NCBI GenBank assembly: GCA_944390455.1
Contig: CALXPU010000010.1
Location: forward strand, 1-56,734
Source: an uncultured Alphaproteobacteria bacterium
GTDB lineage: Bacteria > Pseudomonadota > Alphaproteobacteria > RF32 > CAG-239
Direction of reading: 5' to 3'
DNA: 56,734 bases
The position numbers and the translations under genes were made by a program. A model generated the notes under the pieces. It saw only the letters and a program-made list of their open reading frames with translations. It had not been told where the DNA came from and did not search any database. Shown here piece after piece: positions 24,480 to 33,432 of the stretch (positions within the stretch are counted from its first letter, which is position 1; each line of letters starts with the position of its first letter).

Positions 24480-25748
24480 TTAAATTTTCCTTTGCAAGTG
24501 CGCAATAAAAAATCCATCGGCACCAGATAAATTAGTTTGCTCTTCAACAACTAAAGTTTGAGGTAAAATACGAAGATATCCTTCTTTAGTGCGCATTTTT
24601 TCTGTACCGGAAACGGAAATGGGTTTAATTTCAAAATCTGGGTGAGATTTAAGAAAATCATTAATTTGCTTTTCTCCTTCCAATTTAGCTAAAGAGCAAG
24701 TAACATAAAGGATTTCCCCTTTAGGCGCCAATAACGATACTGCATGATTTAGAATTTTCTTTTGTAGTTCAGCCTGTTGTATAACATCTTGAAGAGATTT
24801 AGTATGAATAATTTCAGGATGTCTTCTGAATGTGCCGGTAGCAGAACACGGAGCATCAATTAAAATAACGTCAAATTTTTGAGAGGAATTAAAATTTAAG
24901 GCATCCGAACAAACAACAGTAAGATTCGCTGATAAATTTAATCTGTTTATATTGGTTTCAAGGGTGTTTAGGCGGTCTGCAGAAATATCAACGGCAGTGA
25001 CCTTAGCTCCTTCATCTAAAAGTTGAGCCGTTTTTCCTCCTGGAGCGGCACACAAATCTAAAACAGATTTTCCGAGAAGATTATCCAAAGAACGAACGGC
25101 AAGGGCCGCAGCGGCATCTTGCACCCACCAAATTCCGTCATTATAAGCAGGAAGCGCTGAAACTTTTGTATTAGGCTCTAAGCGGACAGAGCCTGTCGGT
25201 AAAATTATCCCCTGAGAAAAAGGATTCTTCGCTGATTTTTTGAGGGTAATATCCAAAGCAGGTTCAACAGAAACAAAATGTTCCATTTGCCTAATTTCAT
25301 CTTTGGAATAATCTTGCTTCAAAATTTTTAAGAATTCTGCGCTAAAATAAGAGTTCTGGTGTGCGGCTAATAAATCACTTTTTTGCCGAAGAATATTTCT
25401 CAAAACCGCATTAACAAAATTTGCTCCAAATTTATCTGTAAATTTTTTTGCAATATCAACATAAGAATTGATAACCGCATAATCGGGAGTATCTAAAAAC
25501 AAGAGTTCAGTTATACTCAAATAAAAAATATAATTTAATATTTTCTGTTTAGAGGGAATTTTCTTTTGAATAAAACGCGGTAAAACCGTTTGTTTAATAA
25601 AAGTCATTTGCCGGAAAGTGGTTAAAAAAAGCATATTAAAAAAGCTTTTTTGCCCATCAGGAATGGTATCTTTAAAAAAACTTAAAGGAACATTTGAAGT
25701 TAAAATCTTTTGCAAAATTTCGACATATTCTGCTCGTTCGTTTTTCAT
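24480..25748 (-). CDS. rsmB: 16S rRNA m5C967 methyltransferase RsmB
   Basis: Methylates C5 of C967 in 16S rRNA. An N-terminal NusB-like helical domain (about 1-130) precedes the Rossmann methyltransferase with LCAAPGGKTAQL and VDIS. The first conserved Cys is in DAPCSATGT and the catalytic Cys is in VTCSLAKLEGE. The ATG at 25748 has AAAGGA upstream; codons further upstream lack a ribosome site. 422 residues is normal. It heads a three-gene operon with the two unknown genes downstream. Confidence 0.95.
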   Translation of the reverse strand: MKNERAEYVEILQKILTSNVPLSFFKDTIPDGQKSFFNMLFLTTFRQMTFIKQTVLPRFIQKKIPSKQKILNYIFYLSITELLFLDTPDYAVINSYVDIAKKFTDKFGANFVNAVLRNILRQKSDLLAAHQNSYFSAEFLKILKQDYSKDEIRQMEHFVSVEPALDITLKKSAKNPFSQGIILPTGSVRLEPNTKVSALPAYNDGIWWVQDAAAALAVRSLDNLLGKSVLDLCAAPGGKTAQLLDEGAKVTAVDISADRLNTLETNINRLNLSANLTVVCSDALNFNSSQKFDVILIDAPCSATGTFRRHPEIIHTKSLQDVIQQAELQKKILNHAVSLLAPKGEILYVTCSLAKLEGEKQINDFLKSHPDFEIKPISVSGTEKMRTKEGYLRILPQTLVVEEQTNLSGADGFFIAHLQRKI

Positions 25749-25856
25749 AAAAAAATCCTTTAAATATAAAACATTATGCAAGAGCATTAAACTTTTATTA
25801 AAAAATATTGCCATAAATTTAATGCATATTTTCATAGAAGTAAAGGATAAAAGAAA

Positions 25857-27209
25857 ATGAAAAGTCGACGATTTTTAGTATCGTTAATGTTGGGGACTGC
25901 TTTATGCGCAACACAAGTACAAGCCATTGATGTTTTTAATGTATATACACATACAGCACCGGAAGGCTGTTTAGAAAAAGATTTAAGCATAAATAAAGAA
26001 GTATCATTGATAGATTTAATTAAAATCGGAATATGCAATAATCCAGAACTAAGAGTAGATTATATGAGCTTAAAAGGTTCTGAAGCTAATTTAGGTGCAG
26101 CTAAGTCCGAGTATTTTCCAAGTATAGATTTAAATGGCAATATCGGTAAAAATAGCCAAAAGTTTCAAGGAAACCATAGTTCTGAAAATAGCCCATATGA
26201 TGTAAATATCGGCCTTTCATTGTTATTGTATGATTTTGGAGGAAGAACGGCACGCGTAGATAGTTTTAAGTCATATTTGGCAGAAGCCGGGTTTAACTAT
26301 AACAGTTCTTTGCAAGATTTAATATTGTCCATAAATACGGCATATTTCAAGCTATTAGGAGCAAAAGAGGATTTAAAAAGTGCCAAAGCCAATGAAGCAA
26401 TGTACAAAAAATCATATGATGAAGCCAGTCGCAAATATGATGTTGGTATGGCTGCACTAAATGATAAATTGCAGACACAAACAAGCTATGAACAATCAAA
26501 ATTAAAAGTAATAGAAATGGAAAATGCGGTAAAGCAGTATGAAGGAGATTTAGCAACTATTTTGAATTTACCGCCACAGACAACATTTAAATTAAAATTA
26601 CCACCGACAGATAGAGATTTAACGGCATTAGGCAAAAAAGATACATTAGATAAGATGATAGAAATAGCCGCTCGTGAAAGAGATGAAGTAAAAGCCCAAG
26701 AAATGTTGGTTAACGCGGCAAATTCATCTTTGCAAGAATTACGTGCCTCTCGCTATGGTTCGTTTAATTTGTCGGCTCAAAGCGGATACAATAGTAATTG
26801 GAAACCAGAGAGAAGTTACGAAAGAGATAATTCAATTAGTCTTAATTATAGCGTGCCATTATTTAGCGGTTTTGAAACAAGCTATAAAATATCGGCAGCG
26901 AAATACAAACGAGAGCAAGAGAGATATACTTTAGATAAAATAAAAAACGATATAAAAAATGAAGTCTGGGGAGCATATCACGATTACCAAACCTCAATTA
27001 AATCATACGAAGTTAGTAAAGAAGTACTCAAAAGTGCGGAAGAAAATGAAAGGGTAGCCTTTACTTCGTATGAAATAGGGAAAACAGACATCATCAATTT
27101 ATTAACGGCAGAGTCTCAATTAGCAGATGCCAGAGATTCTTTGGTAAATGCTTTTTATACAGTTTTGATAAATAAAGCGACTTTATACAGAGCAATAGGG
27201 AGATTTTAA
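25857..27209 (+). CDS. TolC-family outer-membrane efflux channel
   Basis: The outer-membrane duct of a tripartite pump. A signal peptide (to about residue 23, ending VQA) is followed by two related halves rich in long helices (for example AKANEAMYKKSYDEASRKYDVGMAALND and ENERVAFTSYEIGKTDIINLLTAES) and beta segments with SVPLFSGF. 450 residues is normal. It heads an operon with macA-like and macB-like genes; its stop overlaps the next start by one base (TAATG). Confidence 0.93.
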   Translation: MKSRRFLVSLMLGTALCATQVQAIDVFNVYTHTAPEGCLEKDLSINKEVSLIDLIKIGICNNPELRVDYMSLKGSEANLGAAKSEYFPSIDLNGNIGKNSQKFQGNHSSENSPYDVNIGLSLLLYDFGGRTARVDSFKSYLAEAGFNYNSSLQDLILSINTAYFKLLGAKEDLKSAKANEAMYKKSYDEASRKYDVGMAALNDKLQTQTSYEQSKLKVIEMENAVKQYEGDLATILNLPPQTTFKLKLPPTDRDLTALGKKDTLDKMIEIAARERDEVKAQEMLVNAANSSLQELRASRYGSFNLSAQSGYNSNWKPERSYERDNSISLNYSVPLFSGFETSYKISAAKYKREQERYTLDKIKNDIKNEVWGAYHDYQTSIKSYEVSKEVLKSAEENERVAFTSYEIGKTDIINLLTAESQLADARDSLVNAFYTVLINKATLYRAIGRF

Positions 27210-28327
27210 TGATAAACAAAAAGTTAGGAGTAGCTATCGTTTTAGTATTAGCCGGAGGATATTATTTTTATTCCGGAACTAAAAAAGAAGAACTAAAGGT
27301 AGAAAATTTTGAAATTAGCCAAGTAAAAAGAGGCACCTTGACATATGAGGTAACTGCAACCGGAACAATAAACCCAATTAATACAGTCACCGTCGGTACG
27401 CAAGTTTCAGGAATTGTAGAAACTGTATTGGCAGATTACAATGACGATGTGAAAAAAGGACAAGTTTTGGCTTTGCTAGATTCATCAACATTAAAAGAAA
27501 CAATGGATAAATCTCTTGCAAGTTATGAATTGGCTCAAGCAAAAGAGCGAAAAGCCAAGTTAAATTATGACCGTATTAAGAAACTGTTTCAAGACAAGTT
27601 AACCTCATCAGCATCATTAGAAGACGCCGAAATAGAATATAAAGAAGCATCAGCAAATGTCTTGAGTGCAAAGGCAGATTACAATATTGCGAAAAAGAAT
27701 TTTGAATATGCAACAATCACTTCTCCTGTATCTGGTACTGTAATTTCCAAAGAAATTGAACAAGGACAAACTGTTGCAGCAAGTTTTGAAACACCAACAT
27801 TGTTTGAAGTTGCGGAAGATTTATCCAAAATGCAAATAGAAGCCAGTGTTTCAGAAGCTGATATCGGGTACATAAAAAAAGATATGCCGGTCACTTTTAC
27901 AGTAGATGCTTATCCAAATGATACATTTAAGGGAACAATCCGCCAAGTCAGATTATCACCGACGGAAGATGAAAATGTTGTGATGTATACAGTAATTATT
28001 GAGATAGACAACTCAGGTCGTAAACTCTTACCGGGCATGACCGCATCCGTAACAGTAAAGGCAGACGAAGCAAAAGATGTTTTAATGATATCTGCAATGG
28101 CGTTACAGTATAAGCCTTCTGCAGCCATAAAAGAAAAAATAGAAATCAAAAAAATAGACGATATCGGTGAAAATCAAGATGTTGTATTCTTGTTTGAAAA
28201 TGGAAAAATTATTCCGAAAGTTGTCACCAAAGGGCTGTCAGATATGACGAATATAGAGATAAAAGACGGTCTAAAAGAGGGCGATCAAGTAATTGTAGAG
28301 GCATTATTTGAGCAAAGGCGGAAATAA
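27209..28327 (+). CDS. macA: MacA-like periplasmic adaptor (membrane-fusion protein)
   Basis: Bridges the inner-membrane MacB pump and the TolC-type channel. A membrane anchor at about 7-22, a lipoyl half (GTQVSGIVETVLADYNDDVKKGQ), a helical hairpin (SLASYELAQAKERKAKLNYDRI), the second lipoyl half (ATITSPVSGTV) and a beta barrel follow in order. 372 residues matches MacA. Start and stop both overlap neighbours by one base. The MacA label rests on the MacB partners; substrate unknown. Confidence 0.9.
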   Translation: MINKKLGVAIVLVLAGGYYFYSGTKKEELKVENFEISQVKRGTLTYEVTATGTINPINTVTVGTQVSGIVETVLADYNDDVKKGQVLALLDSSTLKETMDKSLASYELAQAKERKAKLNYDRIKKLFQDKLTSSASLEDAEIEYKEASANVLSAKADYNIAKKNFEYATITSPVSGTVISKEIEQGQTVAASFETPTLFEVAEDLSKMQIEASVSEADIGYIKKDMPVTFTVDAYPNDTFKGTIRQVRLSPTEDENVVMYTVIIEIDNSGRKLLPGMTASVTVKADEAKDVLMISAMALQYKPSAAIKEKIEIKKIDDIGENQDVVFLFENGKIIPKVVTKGLSDMTNIEIKDGLKEGDQVIVEALFEQRRK

Positions 28328-29052
28328 TGGCAGAAAAAACAGTAATAGACGTTCAACACGTATGTAAAACATATTTTATGGAAGGTGGCACGAGTCAATC
28401 TGTATTGAAAGATATTAACTTTCAAATTAAATCAGGAGAGTTCGTGGCTATTATGGGACCATCCGGCTCAGGAAAATCAACTTTGATGAACATATTAGGG
28501 TGCTTAGATAAGCCCACTAGTGGCAAGTACATTCTTGAAGGATATGATATTGCTTCAAAAGATGATAAAGAGTTGGCCGTCATCAGAGGAAAGACGATAG
28601 GTTTCGTTTTCCAAAATTTTAATCTGATGATGAAGAGAACAATTGCGGATAATGTATCGCTGCCACTGATATATCAAAAAGTAGGGGAAACAGAAAGATA
28701 TAATCGAGCGGTGGAAATGTTGAAAAAAGTCAATTTGATTGGCTATCAAGATCGTCCGCCGTCACAAATTTCCGGAGGTATGCAGCAAAGAGTGGCCATA
28801 GCCAGAGCCTTGATAAATAATCCGGCGATAATTTTTGCCGATGAGCCGACTGGAAACCTAGATAGTAAAACATCTGATGAAATTATGGAACTATTTACAT
28901 TTTTGAACAAGCAAGGCATCACGATAGTATTAGTAACCCACGAAGATGATGTGGCAGACTATGCAACGCGTATGATAAAGATAAGCGATGGACATAAAGT
29001 GTATGATGGTCTGCGCAAAGAATACAGCAAGGAAAAGGAAATAAAATGCTGA
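28327..29052 (+). CDS. MacB-type ABC ATPase subunit
   Basis: A 241-residue ATPase of the LolD/MacB family powering the efflux operon. Walker A GPSGSGKST (about 42-50), Q-loop VFQNFNLM, signature ISGGMQQR and Walker B IIFADEPTGNLD are present; H-loop VTHE follows. In E. coli this domain is fused to the MacB membrane part; here they are separate genes overlapping by 7 bp, a common bacterial arrangement. Confidence 0.94.
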   Translation: MAEKTVIDVQHVCKTYFMEGGTSQSVLKDINFQIKSGEFVAIMGPSGSGKSTLMNILGCLDKPTSGKYILEGYDIASKDDKELAVIRGKTIGFVFQNFNLMMKRTIADNVSLPLIYQKVGETERYNRAVEMLKKVNLIGYQDRPPSQISGGMQQRVAIARALINNPAIIFADEPTGNLDSKTSDEIMELFTFLNKQGITIVLVTHEDDVADYATRMIKISDGHKVYDGLRKEYSKEKEIKC

Positions 29053-30263
29053 CAGCGATAATAAAAGAAGCATGGATATCAATAGCATCATACAAGCTGA
29101 GAACATTTTTAACCATGCTTGGTATCATGATAGGTGTAGCAGCAGTAGTGATGATGGTATCGGCAGGACAAGCCGTACAAAATCGCATTACGGATACTTT
29201 TGCCTCGATGGGAAGTAATTTGATTTTGATTGGTCCGGCAGAATTAGTAACCGGCGGTGTAAGAGGGGGAAGAGGTTTACCAAGCGTAACAGTTGCAGAC
29301 GTTGCTGCATTAAAAACTCTAAAGGACGTAGAAACAACTTCATATCTGATGAATGCAGCGGTTCAAGCCGTCTATGGCTCCAGAAACTATGGTGTAAGCG
29401 TAAAAGGTACTAATCCTGATTATTTAGCGGTGAACAACTGGGAAATAGAAGATGGTATTATGTTTACCGAAAAAGATGTCCGTGCGGCTAAGCCTTATGC
29501 TGTTATTGGGCAAACAGTTGTTGATGAGTTGTTTGGTTTACAAAACCCGATAGGCAAAACAATACGTTTGAAGGGCAAACCATTTACTGTGATAGGAACT
29601 TTGCGTGAAAAAGGCGATGGCCTAATGGGAGATGACCAAGACAATATTATCTTGATGCCATCAACAACGGTACGCCAAAGATTAGCGGGTTCTCCGCGCC
29701 CGCAATATACCGGAATGGCGTTTGTTAAAGCAACGTCGGAAGATAAGATGGAGTTGGTTGCCAAGCGTGTGGAATATATGCTACGAACCAGACACCGTTT
29801 GAAAGATGGTGTCAAAAACGATTTCACCGTAAGATTGATGACGGAAATGGTTGAAAAAGTTCGCAGTGTGGGCTTTGTTCTGTCGGCATTATTGGCAGCG
29901 ATTGCTTCCATTTCTTTGATTGTCGGTAGTATCGGCATTATGAACATGATGCTTGTATCTGTAACCGAGCGCACGAGAGAAATAGGTACCAGAAAGGCAC
30001 TGGGCGCGCCAAACAGTTGGATAATGATGCAATTTTTGGCTGAATCGGTGTTAATTTCGTTTATTGGCAGCTTTGTCGGCATGGTGTTTGGAATAGCCTT
30101 TTCGCAATTAGGCGGACATTTGTTCGGCTATGAAGTACCGATTTCCATTTGGTCTGTTATCGTATCGGTAACGGTTGCGGTGGTAGTAGGTATTGTTTCG
30201 GGACTAATGCCAGCCTTAAAAGCGATGCGCTTAAACCCGATAGATGCGTTAAGGTATCAATAA
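29046..30263 (+). CDS. macB: MacB-type permease (FtsX-like)
   Basis: The mechanotransmission permease of the pump. One N-terminal helix (MLGIMIGVAAVVMMV), a large periplasmic domain, then three C-terminal helices (with GSIGIMNMMLVSVTERTREIGTRKALGA, the FtsX/MacB signature). 405 residues agrees with a stand-alone permease. Its start overlaps the ATPase gene by 7 bp, and it is the last gene of the efflux operon. No terminator is seen before the helicase promoter. Confidence 0.93.
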   Translation: MLTAIIKEAWISIASYKLRTFLTMLGIMIGVAAVVMMVSAGQAVQNRITDTFASMGSNLILIGPAELVTGGVRGGRGLPSVTVADVAALKTLKDVETTSYLMNAAVQAVYGSRNYGVSVKGTNPDYLAVNNWEIEDGIMFTEKDVRAAKPYAVIGQTVVDELFGLQNPIGKTIRLKGKPFTVIGTLREKGDGLMGDDQDNIILMPSTTVRQRLAGSPRPQYTGMAFVKATSEDKMELVAKRVEYMLRTRHRLKDGVKNDFTVRLMTEMVEKVRSVGFVLSALLAAIASISLIVGSIGIMNMMLVSVTERTREIGTRKALGAPNSWIMMQFLAESVLISFIGSFVGMVFGIAFSQLGGHLFGYEVPISIWSVIVSVTVAVVVGIVSGLMPALKAMRLNPIDALRYQ

Positions 30264-30287
30264 ACAAAAAAATAGCCAAAATAATGC

Positions 30288-30316
30288 TTGCCAGAGTCTC
30301 GATTCTATGGTATTAT
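30288..30316 (+). promoter_or_regulatory. Sigma-70 promoter with two GANTC sites in the spacer
   Basis: TTGCCA (30288-30293), a 17-bp spacer and TATTAT (30311-30316). The spacer contains GAGTC (30294-30298) and GATTC (30301-30305), both GANTC sites. GcrA of alphaproteobacteria acts with sigma-70 at promoters carrying methylated GANTC, and gcrA is in this window. Confidence 0.6.
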
Positions 30317-30347
30317 CAGGAAGTTTTTAAACAAAAGAGGACGAGAA

Positions 30348-33323
30348 ATGCCGATAGATACAGAAACATTAGCCAAAATAGAAGCCAACAAAAGACAATG
30401 GCGCGAAGGTATAGCGCAAGAAAAAGACATTGAAACAGCAGAGCGTCAAGAAAGTTTTCGAGCACTTAAAGAAGGTATCATCAAAAAGTTTGTCGCCAAC
30501 GAGCTGGATTTGGAAGACCGCCAAGAGCAAAGCATACTAAAGCTGGTAGATAAAAATAGCGCGGAAGATGCTTCTTTAAGCCATGGCTATTTCCATGCGT
30601 GTACAGCGTTTGGCAAAACCTACTTGATGATGGCAATGGCAGAGGGCTATCGTGCGGAAGCTCCTCATAAAAAGATTATCATCTTAGAAGAAAATACCAA
30701 AGTCTTAGAGCAAGTTAAGCAAGATTTTATAGATAAGACCGGCTTTTCTGTTTCGGAGATTGGGGCTTTTTACGGCAAAGAAAAAACAGCCGACACGCCG
30801 ATAGTTGTGGGTACTTATGCCTCTATGGAAAAAATGATAAATGCGGTCGGCAAAGAAAATATCGGGTTGGTATTATGCGATGAAGCGCATCATATTTTAT
30901 CAGAAAACCGCCGTCGCGTAGCGCAAGTGTTTAACAGTTCCTGCCTTTATGGCTTTACCGCCACTCCGGAATATGACAAAGATAAAGATTGCGCGGATGT
31001 GTTTGGCAAAGTAATCGATTCGGTAACCTTACGAGAAGGTGTGGAAAAAGGTTTGCTTTGCAGTTTCAAAAATGGTCTGTTCGTTTCAAAAATTCCGGTA
31101 GATTTAACGGATGCAATAAATAACAGTGGTGATTATGACGGAGAAAAACTTGCAGAAATCCTTAAACAGTCACACTTGCATGGCATAAGAGAAGAATTGG
31201 CGGATTATTACTTAACCTCATCAGACCCGATTATCGGGCAAATCAAGGGCAAACCCACAATAATCAACGTTCCAAACCAACATGAAGCAGATGAACTGGC
31301 AACAGTGTTTAATCAAAAAGCGGGTTATAATATAGCGCAAGCCTATCATACCAACAGCGGAGAAAGTCCGTTGCAAGAATTTAATTCCGGCAAGTTTCCG
31401 GTCTTGATACAAGTCAATCGTGTCACCGAAGGATATTCAAACAAAAAAGTAGAAGTCTGCATCAACTACCCGACAGCGAGCAAGGTCAAAGCTGCGCAAA
31501 GAGGGGGTAGAGCTCTTCGTCAAGATAAGGAAAATCCGGATAAAGTAGCGTTGATAATGGATATAGCGTTTAAGAGAAACAACAACAAAAGCACGTTGGA
31601 AGAAATTCGTGAAAACGGGCAAGTTCTGTTTATGGATATAGCCGAAGACGTCGCCATTATATCTTCCAATATGCGTCCAAAAATAGCAGAGATAAACAAA
31701 AGCCGTCACAAAAATACGAACCAAGATAAGGATGAGGTTGACACAACACATCTGTTTGATGTTGTGGTGGATATGGAAGATTTATATGACATGAACTTCA
31801 CCAAACTTATTCATGAAGAAGAAAACATGCCACAGCGCAATAAGTTGGATACCGATTTAATAAGTAGTGTATTCCAACACCAATGGCTTTTGAAACAAAA
31901 CGGTAAATCATTAAGCGATGATGAAAAAAGCAACTTATGGAAACAAATTATTCAAGCAAAGCTGGAATTATTTACCTATGTCCAAGCAGGAAAAACACGA
32001 CAAGCATATGTGATAAGCCAAGAGCAACAAAGTGCTTTCAAACAATACTTGCAAGAGCAGGGTTATGACGTAACCTCGCCGGATGAAAAATATCAAAGCG
32101 TTGAACGTAATAAGTTGGATACTGATTTAGGTAATACTGTATTTCGAGACCAATGGAGTTTGAAACAAAACGGTAAATCTTTAAGCAGGGATGAAAAAAA
32201 CAATTTATGGAAACAAATTCAAACGAAGCTGAAATTATTTACCTATGTTCAAGCAGGAACACAACAAGCATATGTGATAAGTCAAGAGCAACAAAGTGCT
32301 TTCAAACAATATTTGCAAGAGCAAGGTTATGATGTAACCACACCTGATGAAAAAGTAAAAATCGTCATCCAACGCAAAAAGTTAGACACCGATTTAATAA
32401 GTAGTGTATTTCAAAGTCAATGGCTTTTGAAAAAAAATGGTAAATCTTTAAGCATCAAAGAAAAAAGCAACTTATGGAAACAAATTTACCAAGCAAAGCC
32501 AGAATTATTTACCCAGATTCAAGCAGGTGCCAATCAAGCGTATGTGATAAGTCAAGAACAACAACAAGCATTCAAACAATATTTGCAAGAGCAAGGCTAC
32601 GACGTAACCACGCCTGATGAAAAATATCAAAGCATTGAACGTGATAAGTTAGATACCGATTTAGTGAATTACGAATTTCAAAATCAATGGATTTTGCAAC
32701 AAAATGGTAAATCTTTAAGTAAGGATGAAAAAAGCAACTTATGGAAGCAAATTATCCAGACAGAGCTGAAATTATTTACCTATGTTCAAGCAGGAAAAAC
32801 ACGACAAGCATATGTGATAAGCAAAGAAAAACAAAATGCTTTCAAACAATATCTGCAAGAGCAAGGCTATGATGTAATCCCTCCTGATGAAAAATATCAA
32901 AGAGTTGAACGTGACAAGTTAGATACCGATTTAATAAATACTGTATTTCGAAATCAATGGAGTTTGAAAAAAAATGGTAAATCTTTAAGTGGCAAAGAAA
33001 AAAGCAACTTATGGGAACAAATTACTCAGACAGAGCTGAAATTATTTACCTATGTTCAATCAGGACAACATCAAGCATATGCGATAAGCAAAGAAAAACA
33101 AAATGCTTTCAAACAATATCTGCAAGAGCAAGGTTATGAGGTAACCACGCCATATGATAAATTGCATGAGGCGCAAGAACAAGCCACTCAGGCAAAAACA
33201 CCGGAAGAGCGGAAAAAATATCTGGCAGAAGCCAAAAAAATATTTGAATCCCTCAATCCGAAAATAACCAAAGATAAAACATGTGAAATATGTTTGAACA
33301 AAATCTCTCAATCCCGCGAATAA
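30348..33323 (+). CDS. SF2 DEAH-box helicase with five C-terminal tandem repeats
   Basis: A 991-residue protein. The helicase core has motif I as CTAFGKT (about 88), motif II as CDEAHH (about 177), motif III as FTATPEYD and motif VI as QRGGRALRQ (about 384). After an acidic linker come five copies of an 89-90 residue unit (about residues 497-939), each with KLDTDL, F-x2-QW, KNGKSLS, EK-NLW and FKQYLQEQGY. The last 50 residues are charged and include a CEIC pair. The function of the repeats is unknown to me. The ATG at 30348 has AGAGG upstream; a TTG at 30288 falls inside the promoter. Confidence 0.85.
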   Translation: MPIDTETLAKIEANKRQWREGIAQEKDIETAERQESFRALKEGIIKKFVANELDLEDRQEQSILKLVDKNSAEDASLSHGYFHACTAFGKTYLMMAMAEGYRAEAPHKKIIILEENTKVLEQVKQDFIDKTGFSVSEIGAFYGKEKTADTPIVVGTYASMEKMINAVGKENIGLVLCDEAHHILSENRRRVAQVFNSSCLYGFTATPEYDKDKDCADVFGKVIDSVTLREGVEKGLLCSFKNGLFVSKIPVDLTDAINNSGDYDGEKLAEILKQSHLHGIREELADYYLTSSDPIIGQIKGKPTIINVPNQHEADELATVFNQKAGYNIAQAYHTNSGESPLQEFNSGKFPVLIQVNRVTEGYSNKKVEVCINYPTASKVKAAQRGGRALRQDKENPDKVALIMDIAFKRNNNKSTLEEIRENGQVLFMDIAEDVAIISSNMRPKIAEINKSRHKNTNQDKDEVDTTHLFDVVVDMEDLYDMNFTKLIHEEENMPQRNKLDTDLISSVFQHQWLLKQNGKSLSDDEKSNLWKQIIQAKLELFTYVQAGKTRQAYVISQEQQSAFKQYLQEQGYDVTSPDEKYQSVERNKLDTDLGNTVFRDQWSLKQNGKSLSRDEKNNLWKQIQTKLKLFTYVQAGTQQAYVISQEQQSAFKQYLQEQGYDVTTPDEKVKIVIQRKKLDTDLISSVFQSQWLLKKNGKSLSIKEKSNLWKQIYQAKPELFTQIQAGANQAYVISQEQQQAFKQYLQEQGYDVTTPDEKYQSIERDKLDTDLVNYEFQNQWILQQNGKSLSKDEKSNLWKQIIQTELKLFTYVQAGKTRQAYVISKEKQNAFKQYLQEQGYDVIPPDEKYQRVERDKLDTDLINTVFRNQWSLKKNGKSLSGKEKSNLWEQITQTELKLFTYVQSGQHQAYAISKEKQNAFKQYLQEQGYEVTTPYDKLHEAQEQATQAKTPEERKKYLAEAKKIFESLNPKITKDKTCEICLNKISQSRE
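31836..33167 (+). repeat. Five in-frame tandem repeats of 267-270 bp
   Basis: Unit starts, set at the codon for Arg before (N/K/D)KLDTDL, lie at 31836, 32106, 32373, 32640 and 32910. Spacings of 270, 267, 267 and 270 bp keep the frame. Units share long identical stretches, so they arose by recent duplication or are kept alike by recombination. Copy number could vary between strains. Confidence 0.92.
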
Positions 33324-33380
33324 GGATAAAGTTAAGGGAATAGGAATTCTGTTTTTGATTATTTAATCAAGCTCTAAAAC

Positions 33381-33411
33381 AAAAAAAAGCCTCAATGAAG
33401 AGGCTTTTTTA
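33381..33411. terminator. Bidirectional terminator
   Basis: AAAAAAGCCTC (33383-33393) pairs with GAGGCTTTTTT (33400-33410) around AATGAA, between the convergent helicase and gltX genes. Confidence 0.85.
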
Positions 33412-33432
33412 TATATCTGCCATAAAGAGAGA

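Noticed and set aside
29495..30082. Minus-strand frame of 195 codons across the MacB permease
   Set aside because: Antisense to a clear FtsX-like gene; its residues are low-complexity shadows of the real codons.
30288..30347. TTG start for the helicase 20 codons upstream
   Set aside because: The TTG is part of the -35 promoter element; the ATG at 30348 has a good ribosome site.
31836..33167. CRISPR-like or mobile-element repeats
   Set aside because: The repeats are 267-270 bp, in frame, and lie wholly inside the helicase gene. CRISPR repeats are short with unique spacers.
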